DNA from: Streptococcus cristatus
Lineage (GTDB): Bacteria; Bacillota; Bacilli; Lactobacillales; Streptococcaceae
Reading direction: 5' to 3'
DNA: 64,000 bases
Assembly: GCF_003943815.1 (NCBI RefSeq)
Contig: NZ_RJNA01000002.1
Coordinates: 76,070 to 140,069, forward strand
Made by a program: the position numbers and the translations under genes. Positions 46,340-55,870 of this stretch are shown piece after piece; position 1 is the stretch's first letter; the number at the start of each line of letters is the position of its first letter. The notes under the pieces were generated by a model, which saw only the letters and a program-made list of their open reading frames with translations, searched no databases and was not told where the DNA came from.

Positions 46340-47821
46340 ATGCGAGAATTACTGTCTAAAAAGAGTCACAGGCAATTAGAACTATTAGAACTACTATTTA
46401 AAAACAAACGCTGGTTTCATATTTCTGAACTGGCTGAACTATTAAATTGTACAGAACGTTCAGTAAAAGATGATTTATCCCATGTTAAGTCCTCTTTTCC
46501 TCAATTGATTTTTCACTCGTCCACTAATGGCATACGTATCATTAATACTGATGATAGTGATATTGAGATGGTCTATCATCATTTCTTTAAGCATTCAACT
46601 CATTTTTCAATTTTAGAATTCATCTTCTTTAACGAAGGATATGAAACTGAGAATATTTGTAAAGATTTTTATATAAGCTCTTCCTCACTCTATCGTATAA
46701 TCAGTCATATTAACAAAATCATAAAAAAACAATATAATTTTAAAATTAGTCTCAATCCTGCTCGAATCATTGGAGATGAGATTGATATCCGTTATTTTTT
46801 TGCACAATATTTTTCGGAAAAATATTATTTTCTTGAATGGCCCTTTACAGATTTTTCAGTAGAACCTTTGTGTAAGCTGTTAGCACTGGTCTACAAAGAA
46901 ACTGCATTTCCTGTCAATTTCGCAACTCAACGAATGTTAAAATTGCTCCTCGTTACGAATTTATATCGAATCAAGTTTGGCCATTTCTTGGAAGTTGAGA
47001 AAAATTCTTTTAACAATCAATTGTTAGAATCCTTCATGCAAGCAGAAGGAATTGAAGACATTGTAGCGAGCTTTGATTCTGAATATCATATCTCTTTGAA
47101 TAAAGAAGTGATCGGTCAACTATTTGTCTCCTATTTTCAAAAAATGTTTTTCATTGATGAAAATCTATTTATGAGCTGCGCAAAAACAGATAGTTATGTA
47201 AAAAATTCGTATCAATTATTAAGTGATTTAATTGTTCAGATAGAAAGCAAATATAATCTTAAAATTGACAATAATGATAATCTTATTTGGCATTTGCATA
47301 ATACAGCACATCTGCACCGTCAGGAACTATCTACAGAGTTTATTCTGTTTGATCAAAAAGGAAATACAATCAAGAACTTTCAAAATATTTTCCCTCAATT
47401 TGTTTCAGATATTAAAAAAGGGATTGAACATTACCTAGAGACTTTGGATATCCATAGCACACCAATGAAAGTCAACCATCTATCCTATACCTTTATCACT
47501 CACAGCAAACATTTAGTGCTGAATCTTTTACAAAATCAGCCTAAATTAAAGGTTTTAGTCATGAGTAATTTTGATCAGTATCATGCAAAATCAGTAGCAG
47601 AGACACTTTCTTATTATTGCAGTAATAATTTTGAACTTGAAGTTTGGAATAAATTAGAATTATCAATCGATTCTTTAAAAGAATCACCTTACGATATCAT
47701 CATTTCTAATTTTATTATTCCACCCATTGAGAACAAGAGACTGATCTATTCCAATAATATTAATACAGTCGCGCTCATCTCCCTGCTTAACGCGATGATG
47801 TTTATTCGCTTAGATGAGTGA
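46340..47821 (+). CDS. mgrA: MgrA-type regulator (Mga/RofA family)
   Basis: 493 residues. Two N-terminal HTH segments (LLSKKSHRQLELLELLFK... with ELAELLNCTERSVKDDL at about 35-50, and DFYISSSSLYRIISHINKI at about 115-133) are followed by PRD-like helical domains and a C-terminal EIIB-like part (KLKVLVMSNFDQYHAKSV). This matches pneumococcal MgrA, an Mga-family regulator of virulence and surface genes. It is divergent from the Gls24 operon. AT-rich composition is common for these regulators. Confidence 0.85.
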   Translation: MRELLSKKSHRQLELLELLFKNKRWFHISELAELLNCTERSVKDDLSHVKSSFPQLIFHSSTNGIRIINTDDSDIEMVYHHFFKHSTHFSILEFIFFNEGYETENICKDFYISSSSLYRIISHINKIIKKQYNFKISLNPARIIGDEIDIRYFFAQYFSEKYYFLEWPFTDFSVEPLCKLLALVYKETAFPVNFATQRMLKLLLVTNLYRIKFGHFLEVEKNSFNNQLLESFMQAEGIEDIVASFDSEYHISLNKEVIGQLFVSYFQKMFFIDENLFMSCAKTDSYVKNSYQLLSDLIVQIESKYNLKIDNNDNLIWHLHNTAHLHRQELSTEFILFDQKGNTIKNFQNIFPQFVSDIKKGIEHYLETLDIHSTPMKVNHLSYTFITHSKHLVLNLLQNQPKLKVLVMSNFDQYHAKSVAETLSYYCSNNFELEVWNKLELSIDSLKESPYDIIISNFIIPPIENKRLIYSNNINTVALISLLNAMMFIRLDE

Positions 47822-47841
47822 TTTAGACTATTTTGATAACA

Positions 47842-47867
47842 AAAAACCGCAATCTAGCGGTTTTTAT
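47842..47867 (+). terminator. Terminator of the mgrA-like gene
   Basis: AAAACCGC-AATCTA-GCGGTTTT followed by T. Confidence 0.82.
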
Positions 47868-47885
47868 TCATTTATCTGAGCAAAT

Positions 47886-47932
47886 TTTTGAAAAACGGAT
47901 ACACCCCTGTGAAGACAGAGATATATCCGTTT
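47886..47932 (-). terminator. Terminator of the ABC transporter operon
   Basis: AAACGGATA / TATCCGTTT on a 22-base loop with extra pairing, followed by TTC on the minus strand. Confidence 0.65.
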
Positions 47933-47985
47933 AATAATTATTTACTGCTTATTCATTTTTTAGCATTCCAAAAAAATGGGCAAGC

Positions 47986-48744
47986 CTATTCAAACAAGCC
48001 ATAATAGTCCGCTATGGTCATCTTGGCTTTTTCTTCCTGCTTGAGGTCTTGGATGATTTGCCCTTCCTTCATGACAATCAGCCGGTTGCCGTATTTGAGA
48101 GCATCCTCCATGTGATGGGTAATCATGAGGGCCGTCAGCTGGTCTCTGCGGACAAAGTCGTCAGTCAACTCCATGAGAGCCACACTAGTCTTGGGATCCA
48201 GTGCTGCTGTATGCTCGTCCAAAAGAAGCAGTTCCGGACGCTTGAGGGTCGCCATGAGCAGACTCAAAGCCTGTCTCTGACCACCAGAGAGAAACTCAAT
48301 CGGCGTATCCAGATGTTTTTCCAGACCATTGCCAATCTTATCAATGGTCTCCTGAAACTCCTGCCGATAGCTATTCAGCCGACGAGGGACTAGACCGCGC
48401 GATTCGCCACGAAACTTGGCAATCAGCAGGTTTTCCGCCACTGTCATCCGAGGAGCCGTTCCCATCTTGGGATCTTGAAAGACCCGCGACAGATATTTGG
48501 CTCTCTTTTCAGGTGAAAAGTTGGTCACATTTTCGCCCAGGATGTGAATGCTACCGCTGCTCAGAGAGAGCGTGCCGGCAATCACATTAAAAAGAGTTGA
48601 CTTCCCTGCTCCATTACCACCCAAAATCGTGATAAAATCATGCTCATGAATCTCCAGCGACACATCGTTTAGGATGACCTTTTCTTCATCAAAGCCGTTA
48701 TTGACCCGCTTGCTGGCATTTTTTAATTCTACAATCGCTGTCAT
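47986..48744 (-). CDS. ABC transporter ATP-binding protein (TrpXYZ-like)
   Basis: 252 residues with Walker A GGNGAGKST, signature LSGGQRQAL, Walker B LLLLDEHTAALD and switch His in MITHHMEDAL. It resembles the ATPase of the three-gene transporter found in streptococci for aromatic amino acids or similar small molecules. Its start overlaps the permease stop by four bases. The usual substrate-binding lipoprotein gene is absent here. Confidence 0.9.
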   Translation of the reverse strand: MTAIVELKNASKRVNNGFDEEKVILNDVSLEIHEHDFITILGGNGAGKSTLFNVIAGTLSLSSGSIHILGENVTNFSPEKRAKYLSRVFQDPKMGTAPRMTVAENLLIAKFRGESRGLVPRRLNSYRQEFQETIDKIGNGLEKHLDTPIEFLSGGQRQALSLLMATLKRPELLLLDEHTAALDPKTSVALMELTDDFVRRDQLTALMITHHMEDALKYGNRLIVMKEGQIIQDLKQEEKAKMTIADYYGLFE

Positions 48745-49607
48745 TTGCTTAACTTAGCTCCTTTAAAGAATGTATTTTTCAAGGTTGGAATCATGAGGCA
48801 GATCGCCAAGATAACCGCACTGTAGAGACGGAGATAGCTCGTGTTGAAGCCAAGAGCAATGACGCCCCAAATCAGAAACTGGTAGGCAATGGCACCAACC
48901 ACAATGGTAATCAGGCGTTCAGCCAAGGTCAGACCCCTAAAAAGCACTTCTCCGATAATCAGACTGGCCAAGCCGACGACGATAACCCCAATCCCGCGGG
49001 ACACATCCGCATAGCCTTCCTGCTGGGCAATCAGAGCACCAGACAAGGCAATGACGCCATTAGACAAGATCATGCCCATCAATTCCATGCGGCCAGTATT
49101 GATACCGAAACTACGCGCCATATCAGGATTATCCCCAGTTGCGATGTAAGCCTGCCCCAGCTTGGTATCTAGGAAAAAGAGCAGAGCGACAATAACCAGA
49201 CTGACAAAAATTAAGCCTGTCAGGAGATTATTGATTTCCCCAGAGAAGGGCAAAAAGTCCTGAATCTGTCGAGTTCCCAGCAAACCTAGATTAGCCCGCC
49301 CCATGATCATGAGCATGATGGAATGGCAAGAGGTCATGACCAAAATCCCTGACAGCAGGGTCGGAATCTTGCCCTTGGTATAGAGAAGCCCAGTCGCCAA
49401 ACCTGCCAGACAGCCCGCCAATACCGCAGCTGCCGTTGCCAAGAAAGGGTTAACCCCCTTGGTAATCAAGGTGACAGCTACCGCCCCACCTAGAGGGAAG
49501 GAGCCCTCAGTCGTCATATCTGGAAAATTTAAAATCCGAAAAGTCATGAAAATCCCCAAACCTAAAATGGCCCAGACCAGACCTTGTGAAATAATGGAAA
49601 GAATCAT
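48741..49607 (-). CDS. ABC transporter permease (LivH/TrpY-like)
   Basis: 288 residues with about eight to nine hydrophobic helices and the signature of BPD-type permeases (FRILNFPDMTTEGSFPLGGA at the start, GINTGRMELMGMILSNGVIA centrally). In related streptococci a periplasmic-binding-like lipoprotein precedes this pair; here carbonic anhydrase is upstream instead. A promoter (TTGAAA, 18 bases, TAAAAT) follows directly on the carbonic anhydrase terminator, so the pair is its own operon. Confidence 0.88.
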   Translation of the reverse strand: MILSIISQGLVWAILGLGIFMTFRILNFPDMTTEGSFPLGGAVAVTLITKGVNPFLATAAAVLAGCLAGLATGLLYTKGKIPTLLSGILVMTSCHSIMLMIMGRANLGLLGTRQIQDFLPFSGEINNLLTGLIFVSLVIVALLFFLDTKLGQAYIATGDNPDMARSFGINTGRMELMGMILSNGVIALSGALIAQQEGYADVSRGIGVIVVGLASLIIGEVLFRGLTLAERLITIVVGAIAYQFLIWGVIALGFNTSYLRLYSAVILAICLMIPTLKNTFFKGAKLSK

Positions 49608-49650
49608 CTTATTGTCCTAACTAAATTAAAATCGTATTCTATTTTAACAC

Positions 49651-49698
49651 AAAAAAGCAGCCAATTTCAATGCCGAAATACCGACAGATAAATTGGCT
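49651..49698 (-). terminator. Terminator of the carbonic anhydrase gene
   Basis: AGCCAATTT / AAATTGGCT (with an inner partial stem) followed by GCTTTTTTG on the minus strand. Confidence 0.72.
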
Positions 49699-49709
49699 TT
49701 CCTAGCTAA

Positions 49710-50204
49710 TTACTGAACGACGGTCATTCGCCCTGTAGCAACGTCATACACTGCTCCTGAGATCTCTACATCATCTGGGATTAGGGGGGATTGGCGGAGA
49801 AGCTCCACGTCTTCCCGCACACTTTCCTCCACATCTGTAAATGGAAGAAAATCCTGACCGTTGACATCAACGCCTAGCTCTTGATTGAGAAAAGCAGTAA
49901 ATTCTTCATTTTTGAAAGTCTGTGCTCCACAATCCGTATGGTGCAGGACTACGATTTCCCGCGTGCCCAGCTGCTGCTGCGAAATAACCAGCGAGCGAAT
50001 CATGTCCTCCGTCACTCGACCGCCAGCATTGCGCAAGATATGAGCATCTCCCAGCGCCAAGCCCAGAGCCTGAGCCACGTGGAGCCTAGAGTCCATGCAG
50101 GTCACGATTGCCACCTTGGTCTTGGGTTTAATCGGCAGGTGGGAGGTTCCATGCAGGTCCACATAGGCTTGGTTGGCCTTCATAAAATTTTCAAAATAGG
50201 ACAT
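49710..50204 (-). CDS. Beta-class carbonic anhydrase
   Basis: 164 residues. Zinc ligands and the catalytic Asp are in CMDSRLHVAQ (Cys36, Asp38) and HHTDCG (His88/89, Cys92). It interconverts CO2 and bicarbonate, needed for growth in low CO2 because fatty-acid, purine and aspartate synthesis consume bicarbonate. Its size and C-terminus (DVEISGAVYDVATGRMTVV) fit the streptococcal type. Confidence 0.93.
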   Translation of the reverse strand: MSYFENFMKANQAYVDLHGTSHLPIKPKTKVAIVTCMDSRLHVAQALGLALGDAHILRNAGGRVTEDMIRSLVISQQQLGTREIVVLHHTDCGAQTFKNEEFTAFLNQELGVDVNGQDFLPFTDVEESVREDVELLRQSPLIPDDVEISGAVYDVATGRMTVVQ

Positions 50205-50371
50205 TCTTTCCCCTTACTAGAATTTATTTGATAGTCAAACCATTTCCTACCATCTTATCATCTTTTGGGTATTTTGTCAGTTTTCAGATCTAGATAAAGC
50301 AAAAATGTCCGTTTTTTATGAACAAATGAAATGAAATTTTAAAAAAGATGCGGAAATTCATCCACACCTTT

Positions 50372-51067
50372 CTATGAACCTTTTGCGATATAGCGGCTGA
50401 GTGAGCCCGCAAAGCTTTGAAGATTGAGACTTTGAACATAGATTTCCCCAGTGCCTCGGAAGGTGTTGACAACTCCTTCTCCCGTTCCGATCGACTGCCA
50501 GAAACCATTTTCCAGATGGATATTATAATCCAAGGACTGACTCCAAGCTACGACATGAGCATTGTCAATGGTTACTTCTTGGTTATTTAGTTCAATTTTC
50601 CTAATCGATCCGTAGGCATTGGCCAAGAGAGTGCCCTGACCTTGAGTCGTCATGACGAAGAGGCCACCTTGACCGCCAAATATCGCCTTGCCAACAGATT
50701 GGCGCTCCATGGTATAGTAAGCTGTACCGTCCAGAGCCAGAAAGGCACCGTCATTGAGCCGGTACTGCTTTTCTCCCAGATAGAGAGGAATAACTTGGCC
50801 GGGAACTTCTGGTGCTAAAGCTAGGAAACCGTTATCGGACTGGGCAACAGCTTGGGTAATGAAGGTACTTTCACCAGACACCATAGAACGGCCGACTGCC
50901 TTGACAAAGCGTCCCAAACCTGAACCGTTAGCATTGAGCTGAGTGTTCAAGGTCACATTAGGGGTGTGATAGACCATACTGCCACGCTGGATAAAGACCG
51001 TCTCTCCTTGATTGAGGTAGAGGTCAACGAGTGGAAATTGCATGTTGCTATCCATGGAAAATTGCAT
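50372..51067 (-). CDS. AIM24/TIGR00266 family protein
   Basis: 231 residues from ATG 51067, preceded by GGAGGGAACTCTT. It is a beta-rich protein: MQFPLVDLYLNQGETVFIQR at the start, MVYHTPNVTLNT, FGGQGGLFVMTTQGQGTLL, and SYGSIRKIEL-like strands. The TIGR00266/AIM24 family has no established biochemical function in bacteria. It lies 70 bases after radA on the same strand. Confidence 0.85.
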   Translation of the reverse strand: MQFSMDSNMQFPLVDLYLNQGETVFIQRGSMVYHTPNVTLNTQLNANGSGLGRFVKAVGRSMVSGESTFITQAVAQSDNGFLALAPEVPGQVIPLYLGEKQYRLNDGAFLALDGTAYYTMERQSVGKAIFGGQGGLFVMTTQGQGTLLANAYGSIRKIELNNQEVTIDNAHVVAWSQSLDYNIHLENGFWQSIGTGEGVVNTFRGTGEIYVQSLNLQSFAGSLSRYIAKGS

Positions 51068-51140
51068 AAGAGTTCCCTCCTTGTTTTTTAAGAAAATTAT
51101 AGCAATAATAAAATATTTTTGCAATCTAAAACAAAGAAAA

Positions 51141-52508
51141 TCATCCAGCAAAGACTTTTTTCAAGACTTCCCCAATTGTTGTCACACCGATGACTTGGAT
51201 ATTGTCTGGCACCTTGAGGCCGTTCAGAGAGTTTTTAGGAGCGTAGACTTTGGTGAAGCCCAGCTTTGCTGCTTCGTTGATGCGCTGCTCGATACGATTG
51301 ACCCGGCGGATTTCACCAGTCAGGCCAATTTCACCGATAAAGCACTCTTGGGGGTTGGTCGGCAGATCCTTGTAACTGGAAGCAATGGCTACCGCCACCG
51401 CCAAATCAATCGCTGGCTCATCTAGTTTGACACCTCCAGCTGACTTGAGGTAGGCATCTTGATTTTGCAGGAGGAGCCCCGCCCGTTTTTCTAGAACCGC
51501 CATAATGAGGCTGGCTCGGTTAAAGTCCAGTCCAGTCGTGGTCCGCTTGGCATTGCCGAACATGGTCGGTGTCACCAAGGCCTGCACCTCAGCTAAAATC
51601 GGCCGCGTTCCTTCCATGGTCACGACGATGGATGAGCCTGTCGCACCATCCAAACACTCTTCCAGAAAGACTTGGCTGGGGTTGATAACCTCAACTAGCC
51701 CACCAGACTGCATTTCAAAAATGCCGATTTCATTGGTTGAACCAAAGCGATTTTTAACTGCCCGCAAAATACGGAACGTGTGCTGACGTTCGCCCTCAAA
51801 ATAAAGCACGGTGTCCACCATGTGCTCTAGCGTTCGAGGGCCGGCCAAGGTTCCTTCCTTGGTCATGTGACCAACGATAAAGGTCGCGATATTATTGGTC
51901 TTGGCCAGCTGCATGAGCTCAGCTGTCACCTCTCGGACCTGAGAGACAGAGCCTTGAACACTGGAAATTTCCGGCGACATCACCGTCTGTATAGAGTCGA
52001 TAATCAGAAAATCTGGCTTGATTTTCTCAATCTCCGTGCGGATGTTTTGCATATTGGTCTCGGCGTAGAGATAAAATTCACTGTCAATATCACCGAGGCG
52101 CTCCGCCCGCAGCTTAATCTGCTCAGCTGATTCCTCCCCACTGACATAAAGGACGGTGCCCTGATGAGAAAGCTGAGTGGACACCTGCAGAAGCAAGGTA
52201 GACTTCCCGATGCCGGGATCCCCGCCAATCAGGACCAAACTGCCAGGCACTACGCCACCACCCAACACACGATTGAACTCGTCCATTTCCGTCTTGGTCC
52301 GATTGACATCAATCGAAGTGACCTCAGCCAGCTTCATTGGCCGAGTCTTTTCACCTGTCAAGGAAACTCGGGCATGCTTGACTTCCGCAGCCTCTACTTC
52401 CTCAACAAAAGAAGACCAAGAGCCGCAGTTGGGACAGCGGCCTAGGTATTTGGGCGAATGGTATTCACAATTTTGACAGACAAAGGTCGTCTTTTTCTTA
52501 GCGATGAT
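51141..52508 (-). CDS. radA: DNA repair and branch-migration protein RadA
   Basis: 455 residues if translation begins at ATC 52506-52508. The zinc finger C11-x2-C14...C25-x2-C28 (CQNC, CPNC) is intact in that frame, followed by Walker [24 protein letters not shown] and the KNRFG motif of RadA. The C-terminus is a Lon-like domain. No ATG, GTG or TTG lies in frame between an upstream TAG and the zinc finger; the first conventional start is a TTG at 52361 that would lose the finger. RadA is a hexameric helicase active in recombination and in transformation. Confidence 0.9.
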   Translation of the reverse strand: MIAKKKTTFVCQNCEYHSPKYLGRCPNCGSWSSFVEEVEAAEVKHARVSLTGEKTRPMKLAEVTSIDVNRTKTEMDEFNRVLGGGVVPGSLVLIGGDPGIGKSTLLLQVSTQLSHQGTVLYVSGEESAEQIKLRAERLGDIDSEFYLYAETNMQNIRTEIEKIKPDFLIIDSIQTVMSPEISSVQGSVSQVREVTAELMQLAKTNNIATFIVGHMTKEGTLAGPRTLEHMVDTVLYFEGERQHTFRILRAVKNRFGSTNEIGIFEMQSGGLVEVINPSQVFLEECLDGATGSSIVVTMEGTRPILAEVQALVTPTMFGNAKRTTTGLDFNRASLIMAVLEKRAGLLLQNQDAYLKSAGGVKLDEPAIDLAVAVAIASSYKDLPTNPQECFIGEIGLTGEIRRVNRIEQRINEAAKLGFTKVYAPKNSLNGLKVPDNIQVIGVTTIGEVLKKVFAG

Positions 52509-52518
52509 AAACCTCTTT

Positions 52519-53034
52519 CTATATTTCTATCTCACACTCAATCACTTGGCAAAAATCAATTTGCTCATTTGGCACAAACTGACGGATCAGCATGCGATGG
52601 GCTACAAGGACTACTGTCTGGTAATCTCGATACTTTGCCATACAGTCTACAAAACGAGCCTTCATCTCCTCAGCCGTCTCATACTGAATAGGACTACTGG
52701 GGAGCAAGGCACCATTATTTTCTAAAAACAGGCTTCGAGCTTTTTCAAAGTTCCCTCTTCCCGTTTGATAAACCTGCCATTCGTGTAGCAAAGGCTCCAC
52801 TCTCAAAGGAAGGCCAGTGGCACAAGCCACATAAGATGCCGTTTCTAAAGCTCGCGTCATTGCAGAAGACACCAGCAAATCAGCTGAACGCAGTAAAGGA
52901 TGCTGGCAAAGTTCCTGAGCCTGCCGTCTTCCCTGCTCACATAAAGGCGCCAAATCCAGACCAAAGCCAGTATAAGAACGCTCCTCTAACTCATGGTAAT
53001 CAGGCTCACCATGGCGCACAAAAATCACTTTCAT
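52519..53034 (-). CDS. Histidine phosphatase family protein
   Basis: 171 residues from ATG 53034 ([13 protein letters not shown]). The phosphohistidine motif is FVRHGE, with the second catalytic region in [12 protein letters not shown] and the His in [13 protein letters not shown]. It belongs to the phosphoglycerate mutase-like superfamily; the substrate is unknown. It lies between dut and radA as in related streptococci, 10 bases before the radA start. Confidence 0.88.
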   Translation of the reverse strand: MKVIFVRHGEPDYHELEERSYTGFGLDLAPLCEQGRRQAQELCQHPLLRSADLLVSSAMTRALETASYVACATGLPLRVEPLLHEWQVYQTGRGNFEKARSLFLENNGALLPSSPIQYETAEEMKARFVDCMAKYRDYQTVVLVAHRMLIRQFVPNEQIDFCQVIECEIEI

Positions 53035-53035
53035 C

Positions 53036-53479
53036 TCAATGCCCCGTCGATCCAAAGCCGCCAGTCCGCACGCCGTCGGCTACATCCCCATCCGCAATCA
53101 AAAATGGTGCAAAGACAGCTTGCACAATGCGGTCACCCACTTCCAGTACAACCTCTTGGTCTGTGATATTTTGCATCTGAGCAAAGATATGGCCTTCATT
53201 TTCAGGATTGCCGTAGTAGTCGCCGTCAATAACCCCAACGGAGTTAATCAAAACCAGGCCTTTTTTACGAGGATTGGACGAGCGGTCGTAAAGATAAAGC
53301 ACCTCGCCCGGCTGCATATAGGCCTTGACACCAGTCGGAACCAGCTTAATCTCCCCTGGCGCAATGATGGTGCGCTCTGCTACTTTCAAGTCATAGCCCG
53401 CTGCGTGAGCCGTCTCTCTCTTGGGCAGCAAATCTTCATTTGGAAAGCTGGAAACCAGCTCGAATCCACGAATTTTCAT
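53036..53479 (-). CDS. dut: dUTP diphosphatase
   Basis: 147 residues, the trimeric dUTPase size. It hydrolyses dUTP to dUMP and keeps uracil out of DNA. Motifs: AGYDLKVAERT (motif 1), LYDRSSNPRKKGLVLINS (motif 2), GVIDGDYYGN (motif 3) and VGDRIVQAVFAPF (motif 4); the C-terminal motif 5 is GGFGSTG. It is the first of dut-phosphatase-radA. Confidence 0.95.
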   Translation of the reverse strand: MKIRGFELVSSFPNEDLLPKRETAHAAGYDLKVAERTIIAPGEIKLVPTGVKAYMQPGEVLYLYDRSSNPRKKGLVLINSVGVIDGDYYGNPENEGHIFAQMQNITDQEVVLEVGDRIVQAVFAPFLIADGDVADGVRTGGFGSTGH

Positions 53480-53536
53480 ACAGTTCTCTTTTCTATTTTT
53501 GCTGTCCCTATTATACTAAATTCGCAAAAAACAAGC

Positions 53537-53561
53537 AAAAGAACCGCTGATTGGGCGGTTC
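53537..53561 (-). terminator. Terminator of the Nudix gene
   Basis: GAACCGC-CCAATCA-GCGGTTC followed by TTTTG on the minus strand. Confidence 0.75.
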
Positions 53562-53564
53562 TCC

Positions 53565-54014
53565 CTAGTATAAATCTCTGACAACCTCTCCATCCTCTAG
53601 ATAGGTAAACTGCTCCGTCAAATCTGATGTGAAAACCTGATACATTTCCTGAAAGCTCACAGCCAGCGAGTAGCTGTCAAGGTCTTTGCGGTCAATCCAG
53701 AATACCTCGCCTTCTTCGGATGAGACCAGTTCTCCCTCAAAACGATTGGTCTTGTAAAGAAAAACGATATAACGCTCATCTTTTTCAGTGTAAAACTGCT
53801 TGACACCACACAAGCGAGGCTCATAGATAGTCAGGCCTGTTTCTTCTTTGATTTCCCGTATCACTGATTTGACAAAGGACTCACGATGTTCAACATGACC
53901 ACCTGGAAAGCAGAGGCCCGTCCAATCATCATTTACTTTATTTTGCACTAAAATGCGGTCCCCATCGTAAACCATACACATATTTGTTAAAATAACTCGT
54001 TCTGCTCTTGACAT
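53565..54014 (-). CDS. Nudix hydrolase
   Basis: 149 residues. The Nudix box is complete: GGHVEHRESFVKSVIREI-KEETGL. It resembles the MutT/8-oxo-dGTP diphosphatase group that cleans the nucleotide pool, but the substrate cannot be read from sequence. It is monocistronic. Confidence 0.88.
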   Translation of the reverse strand: MSRAERVILTNMCMVYDGDRILVQNKVNDDWTGLCFPGGHVEHRESFVKSVIREIKEETGLTIYEPRLCGVKQFYTEKDERYIVFLYKTNRFEGELVSSEEGEVFWIDRKDLDSYSLAVSFQEMYQVFTSDLTEQFTYLEDGEVVRDLY

Positions 54015-54117
54015 CTCTGCTCCTCCATCTACCGACCGATTCGCTCGGCCCGCTGTGACTCATTATAGCATAAAAGTGATCAAATTGATGAAAATCCAGA
54101 TTTCTCAGCCCTTCCAG

Positions 54118-54140
54118 CAAAAAAACCGCCGATTGGGCGG
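54118..54140 (-). terminator. Hairpin terminator upstream of the Nudix gene
   Basis: AACCGCC-CAAT-CGGCGGTT followed by TTTTTT on the minus strand; it ends transcription from the amidotransferase gene. Confidence 0.75.
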
Positions 54141-54159
54141 TTCTTATAGGGAGATTATT

Positions 54160-54231
54160 ATGAAAAAGAAAAGTTTTAGGATTTCATCAAATAAAGTTAG
54201 GAGGTCTTCATTTGATGGTTATATTATATAA
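54160..54231 (+). CDS. Possible 23-residue peptide
   Basis: ATG with GGGAG seven bases upstream opens a frame encoding MKKKSFRISSNK, then VRRSSFDGYII and a stop. It is strongly basic and has no hydrophobic signal stretch. It lies in a region that has no other plus-strand gene and directly after a terminator hairpin. A real peptide is possible but the chance of a random short frame is high. Confidence 0.25.
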   Translation: MKKKSFRISSNKVRRSSFDGYII

Positions 54232-54268
54232 AGCTTATCTTAAAATTAGCTAAAAATAATTTTAGATT

Positions 54269-54958
54269 TTATAATTCTTGCAAAAGATATTGAAATAGCT
54301 CTAAATTGCCCTTTTCTTCGTTGATCAAAAACTCTGGATGCCACTGAAGGCCGATGATACGGCTGCCGTCCACAGCTTCAATCGCTTCGATGGTATTATC
54401 CCTTGGGTCAAAGGCAGTTGCTCGGAAATTAGGCGCCAAGTCCTTGATGCTTTGGCGATGGACAGAATTAATCTGGCTGGCTTGACCAAATAAACGCTCC
54501 ACGACGCTGCCTTTCTCTGTGCGAATGGAGTGCGAAGTTCCAAATGGTTGCCCCTGCCAATGATTGTCAATTTGCTGATTAAGCGTGCCACCAAAAGCAA
54601 CATTGACCAACTGCAGACCGCGGCAGATAGCCAAGACTGGCTTACCCTGACGAATAGCCTCCTTTAAGAGTGCTAGCTCAAACTCATCGCGAGCTAGATT
54701 GTAATCATCGCTATCGATGGCCTTTTCCTCCCCATAAAACTGCGGATGAACATTTTGACCACCTGATAGAATGAGCTTATCAATGGTTTCTATATAGTCC
54801 TTGACCAGACTTTTATCCCCGACAGGAATCACCATAGGCAGACCGCCGACCAGCTTGATGCTTTCGGCAAATTTGCAGGATACAGATGAATGAATGTTTT
54901 TGCCCGCCTGATCCACTGGACAAAGATTAGCCGACACTCCAACAATTGTTCTGCACAT
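54269..54958 (-). CDS. Class I glutamine amidotransferase (PuuD/C26 family)
   Basis: 229 residues. The nucleophile is in LAICRGLQLVNVAFGG and the catalytic His/Glu in GLQWHPEF. The family includes gamma-glutamyl-GABA hydrolase; the natural substrate here is unknown. GGAGGGAT lies upstream of the start. It stands alone. Confidence 0.88.
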   Translation of the reverse strand: MCRTIVGVSANLCPVDQAGKNIHSSVSCKFAESIKLVGGLPMVIPVGDKSLVKDYIETIDKLILSGGQNVHPQFYGEEKAIDSDDYNLARDEFELALLKEAIRQGKPVLAICRGLQLVNVAFGGTLNQQIDNHWQGQPFGTSHSIRTEKGSVVERLFGQASQINSVHRQSIKDLAPNFRATAFDPRDNTIEAIEAVDGSRIIGLQWHPEFLINEEKGNLELFQYLLQEL

Positions 54959-55126
54959 AGATGATCCCTCCTTAACTTGATATAGAATATCTTACCATTC
55001 CACCTCTCAGTCGTCCAATAGTATTTTTTAAAGCTGGCCATAAAAATTTTTTATGTCAAGAACAGATTTCCACAAAAAGGAATCTAGTAGCGACAGACAA
55101 GAAAAATCAGCAGAAGTCCGCTGATT

Positions 55127-55870
55127 TCATTTTTCTAATTCAAGCATAACGCTGACTGCGGTCAAGGCATAGAGCGGGGCGGTTTCAGCCCGCAGGATAC
55201 GTGGACCTAGACCTGCTGACACAGCGCCTACTTGGTCAAAGGCTGCTATTTCCTCTGGCGAGAGACCACCCTCCGGTCCGAAGATGAAGAGCAGTTTGTC
55301 TCCCTCGGCCAAACCTTTCACAGCCTGCACTAGAGCTGCAGATTCTCCTTCTTTGGCCGATTCTTCATAGGCTACGATGATGCTGTCAAAGTCTGCCAAG
55401 GCGGCCAGAAAATCTGCCTTTTTATCAAAGAGTCGAACCTCAGGAATCAGATTGCGCTTGCTCTGCTCTGCTGCTCCCTGAGCAATTTTCTCTAGCTTTT
55501 CACTCTTTTTAGCCAGCTTTTTGCCATCCCACTTGGCCACCGACCAGTCCGCTGGAAAGGCCCAGATAGCACTGGCTCCTAGCTCCGTTACCTTTTGAGT
55601 GATAAATTCCAACTTATCACCCTTAGGAAAGCCTGAAGCAATGGTCACTTGAATCGGCAACTCGGTATTGTCTGCCAGTTCCTCCAAGATTTCCAAGCTC
55701 TGCTGACTGGGGTCCAATACTCGGGCCAGTCGTTTCACGCCATCATCAAAGACCAGTGTGACTTGGTCGCCCTCTTTGAGCCGCATGACTGAAAACATAT
55801 GTTTGGCCGTGTCCTTATCCGTAACCACCAGAGGGGACTGAGGATTTCCTTTTATAAAATACTGCTGCAT
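55127..55870 (-). CDS. rsmE: 16S rRNA (uracil-1498-N3)-methyltransferase
   Basis: 247 residues of the SPOUT knot class. It has an N-terminal PUA-like RNA-binding part and the SAM site LLFIFGPEGGLSPEEIAAF with a knot ending LGPRILRAETAPLYALTA. It follows prmA with no gap, a conserved pair. Confidence 0.95.
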   Translation of the reverse strand: MQQYFIKGNPQSPLVVTDKDTAKHMFSVMRLKEGDQVTLVFDDGVKRLARVLDPSQQSLEILEELADNTELPIQVTIASGFPKGDKLEFITQKVTELGASAIWAFPADWSVAKWDGKKLAKKSEKLEKIAQGAAEQSKRNLIPEVRLFDKKADFLAALADFDSIIVAYEESAKEGESAALVQAVKGLAEGDKLLFIFGPEGGLSPEEIAAFDQVGAVSAGLGPRILRAETAPLYALTAVSVMLELEK

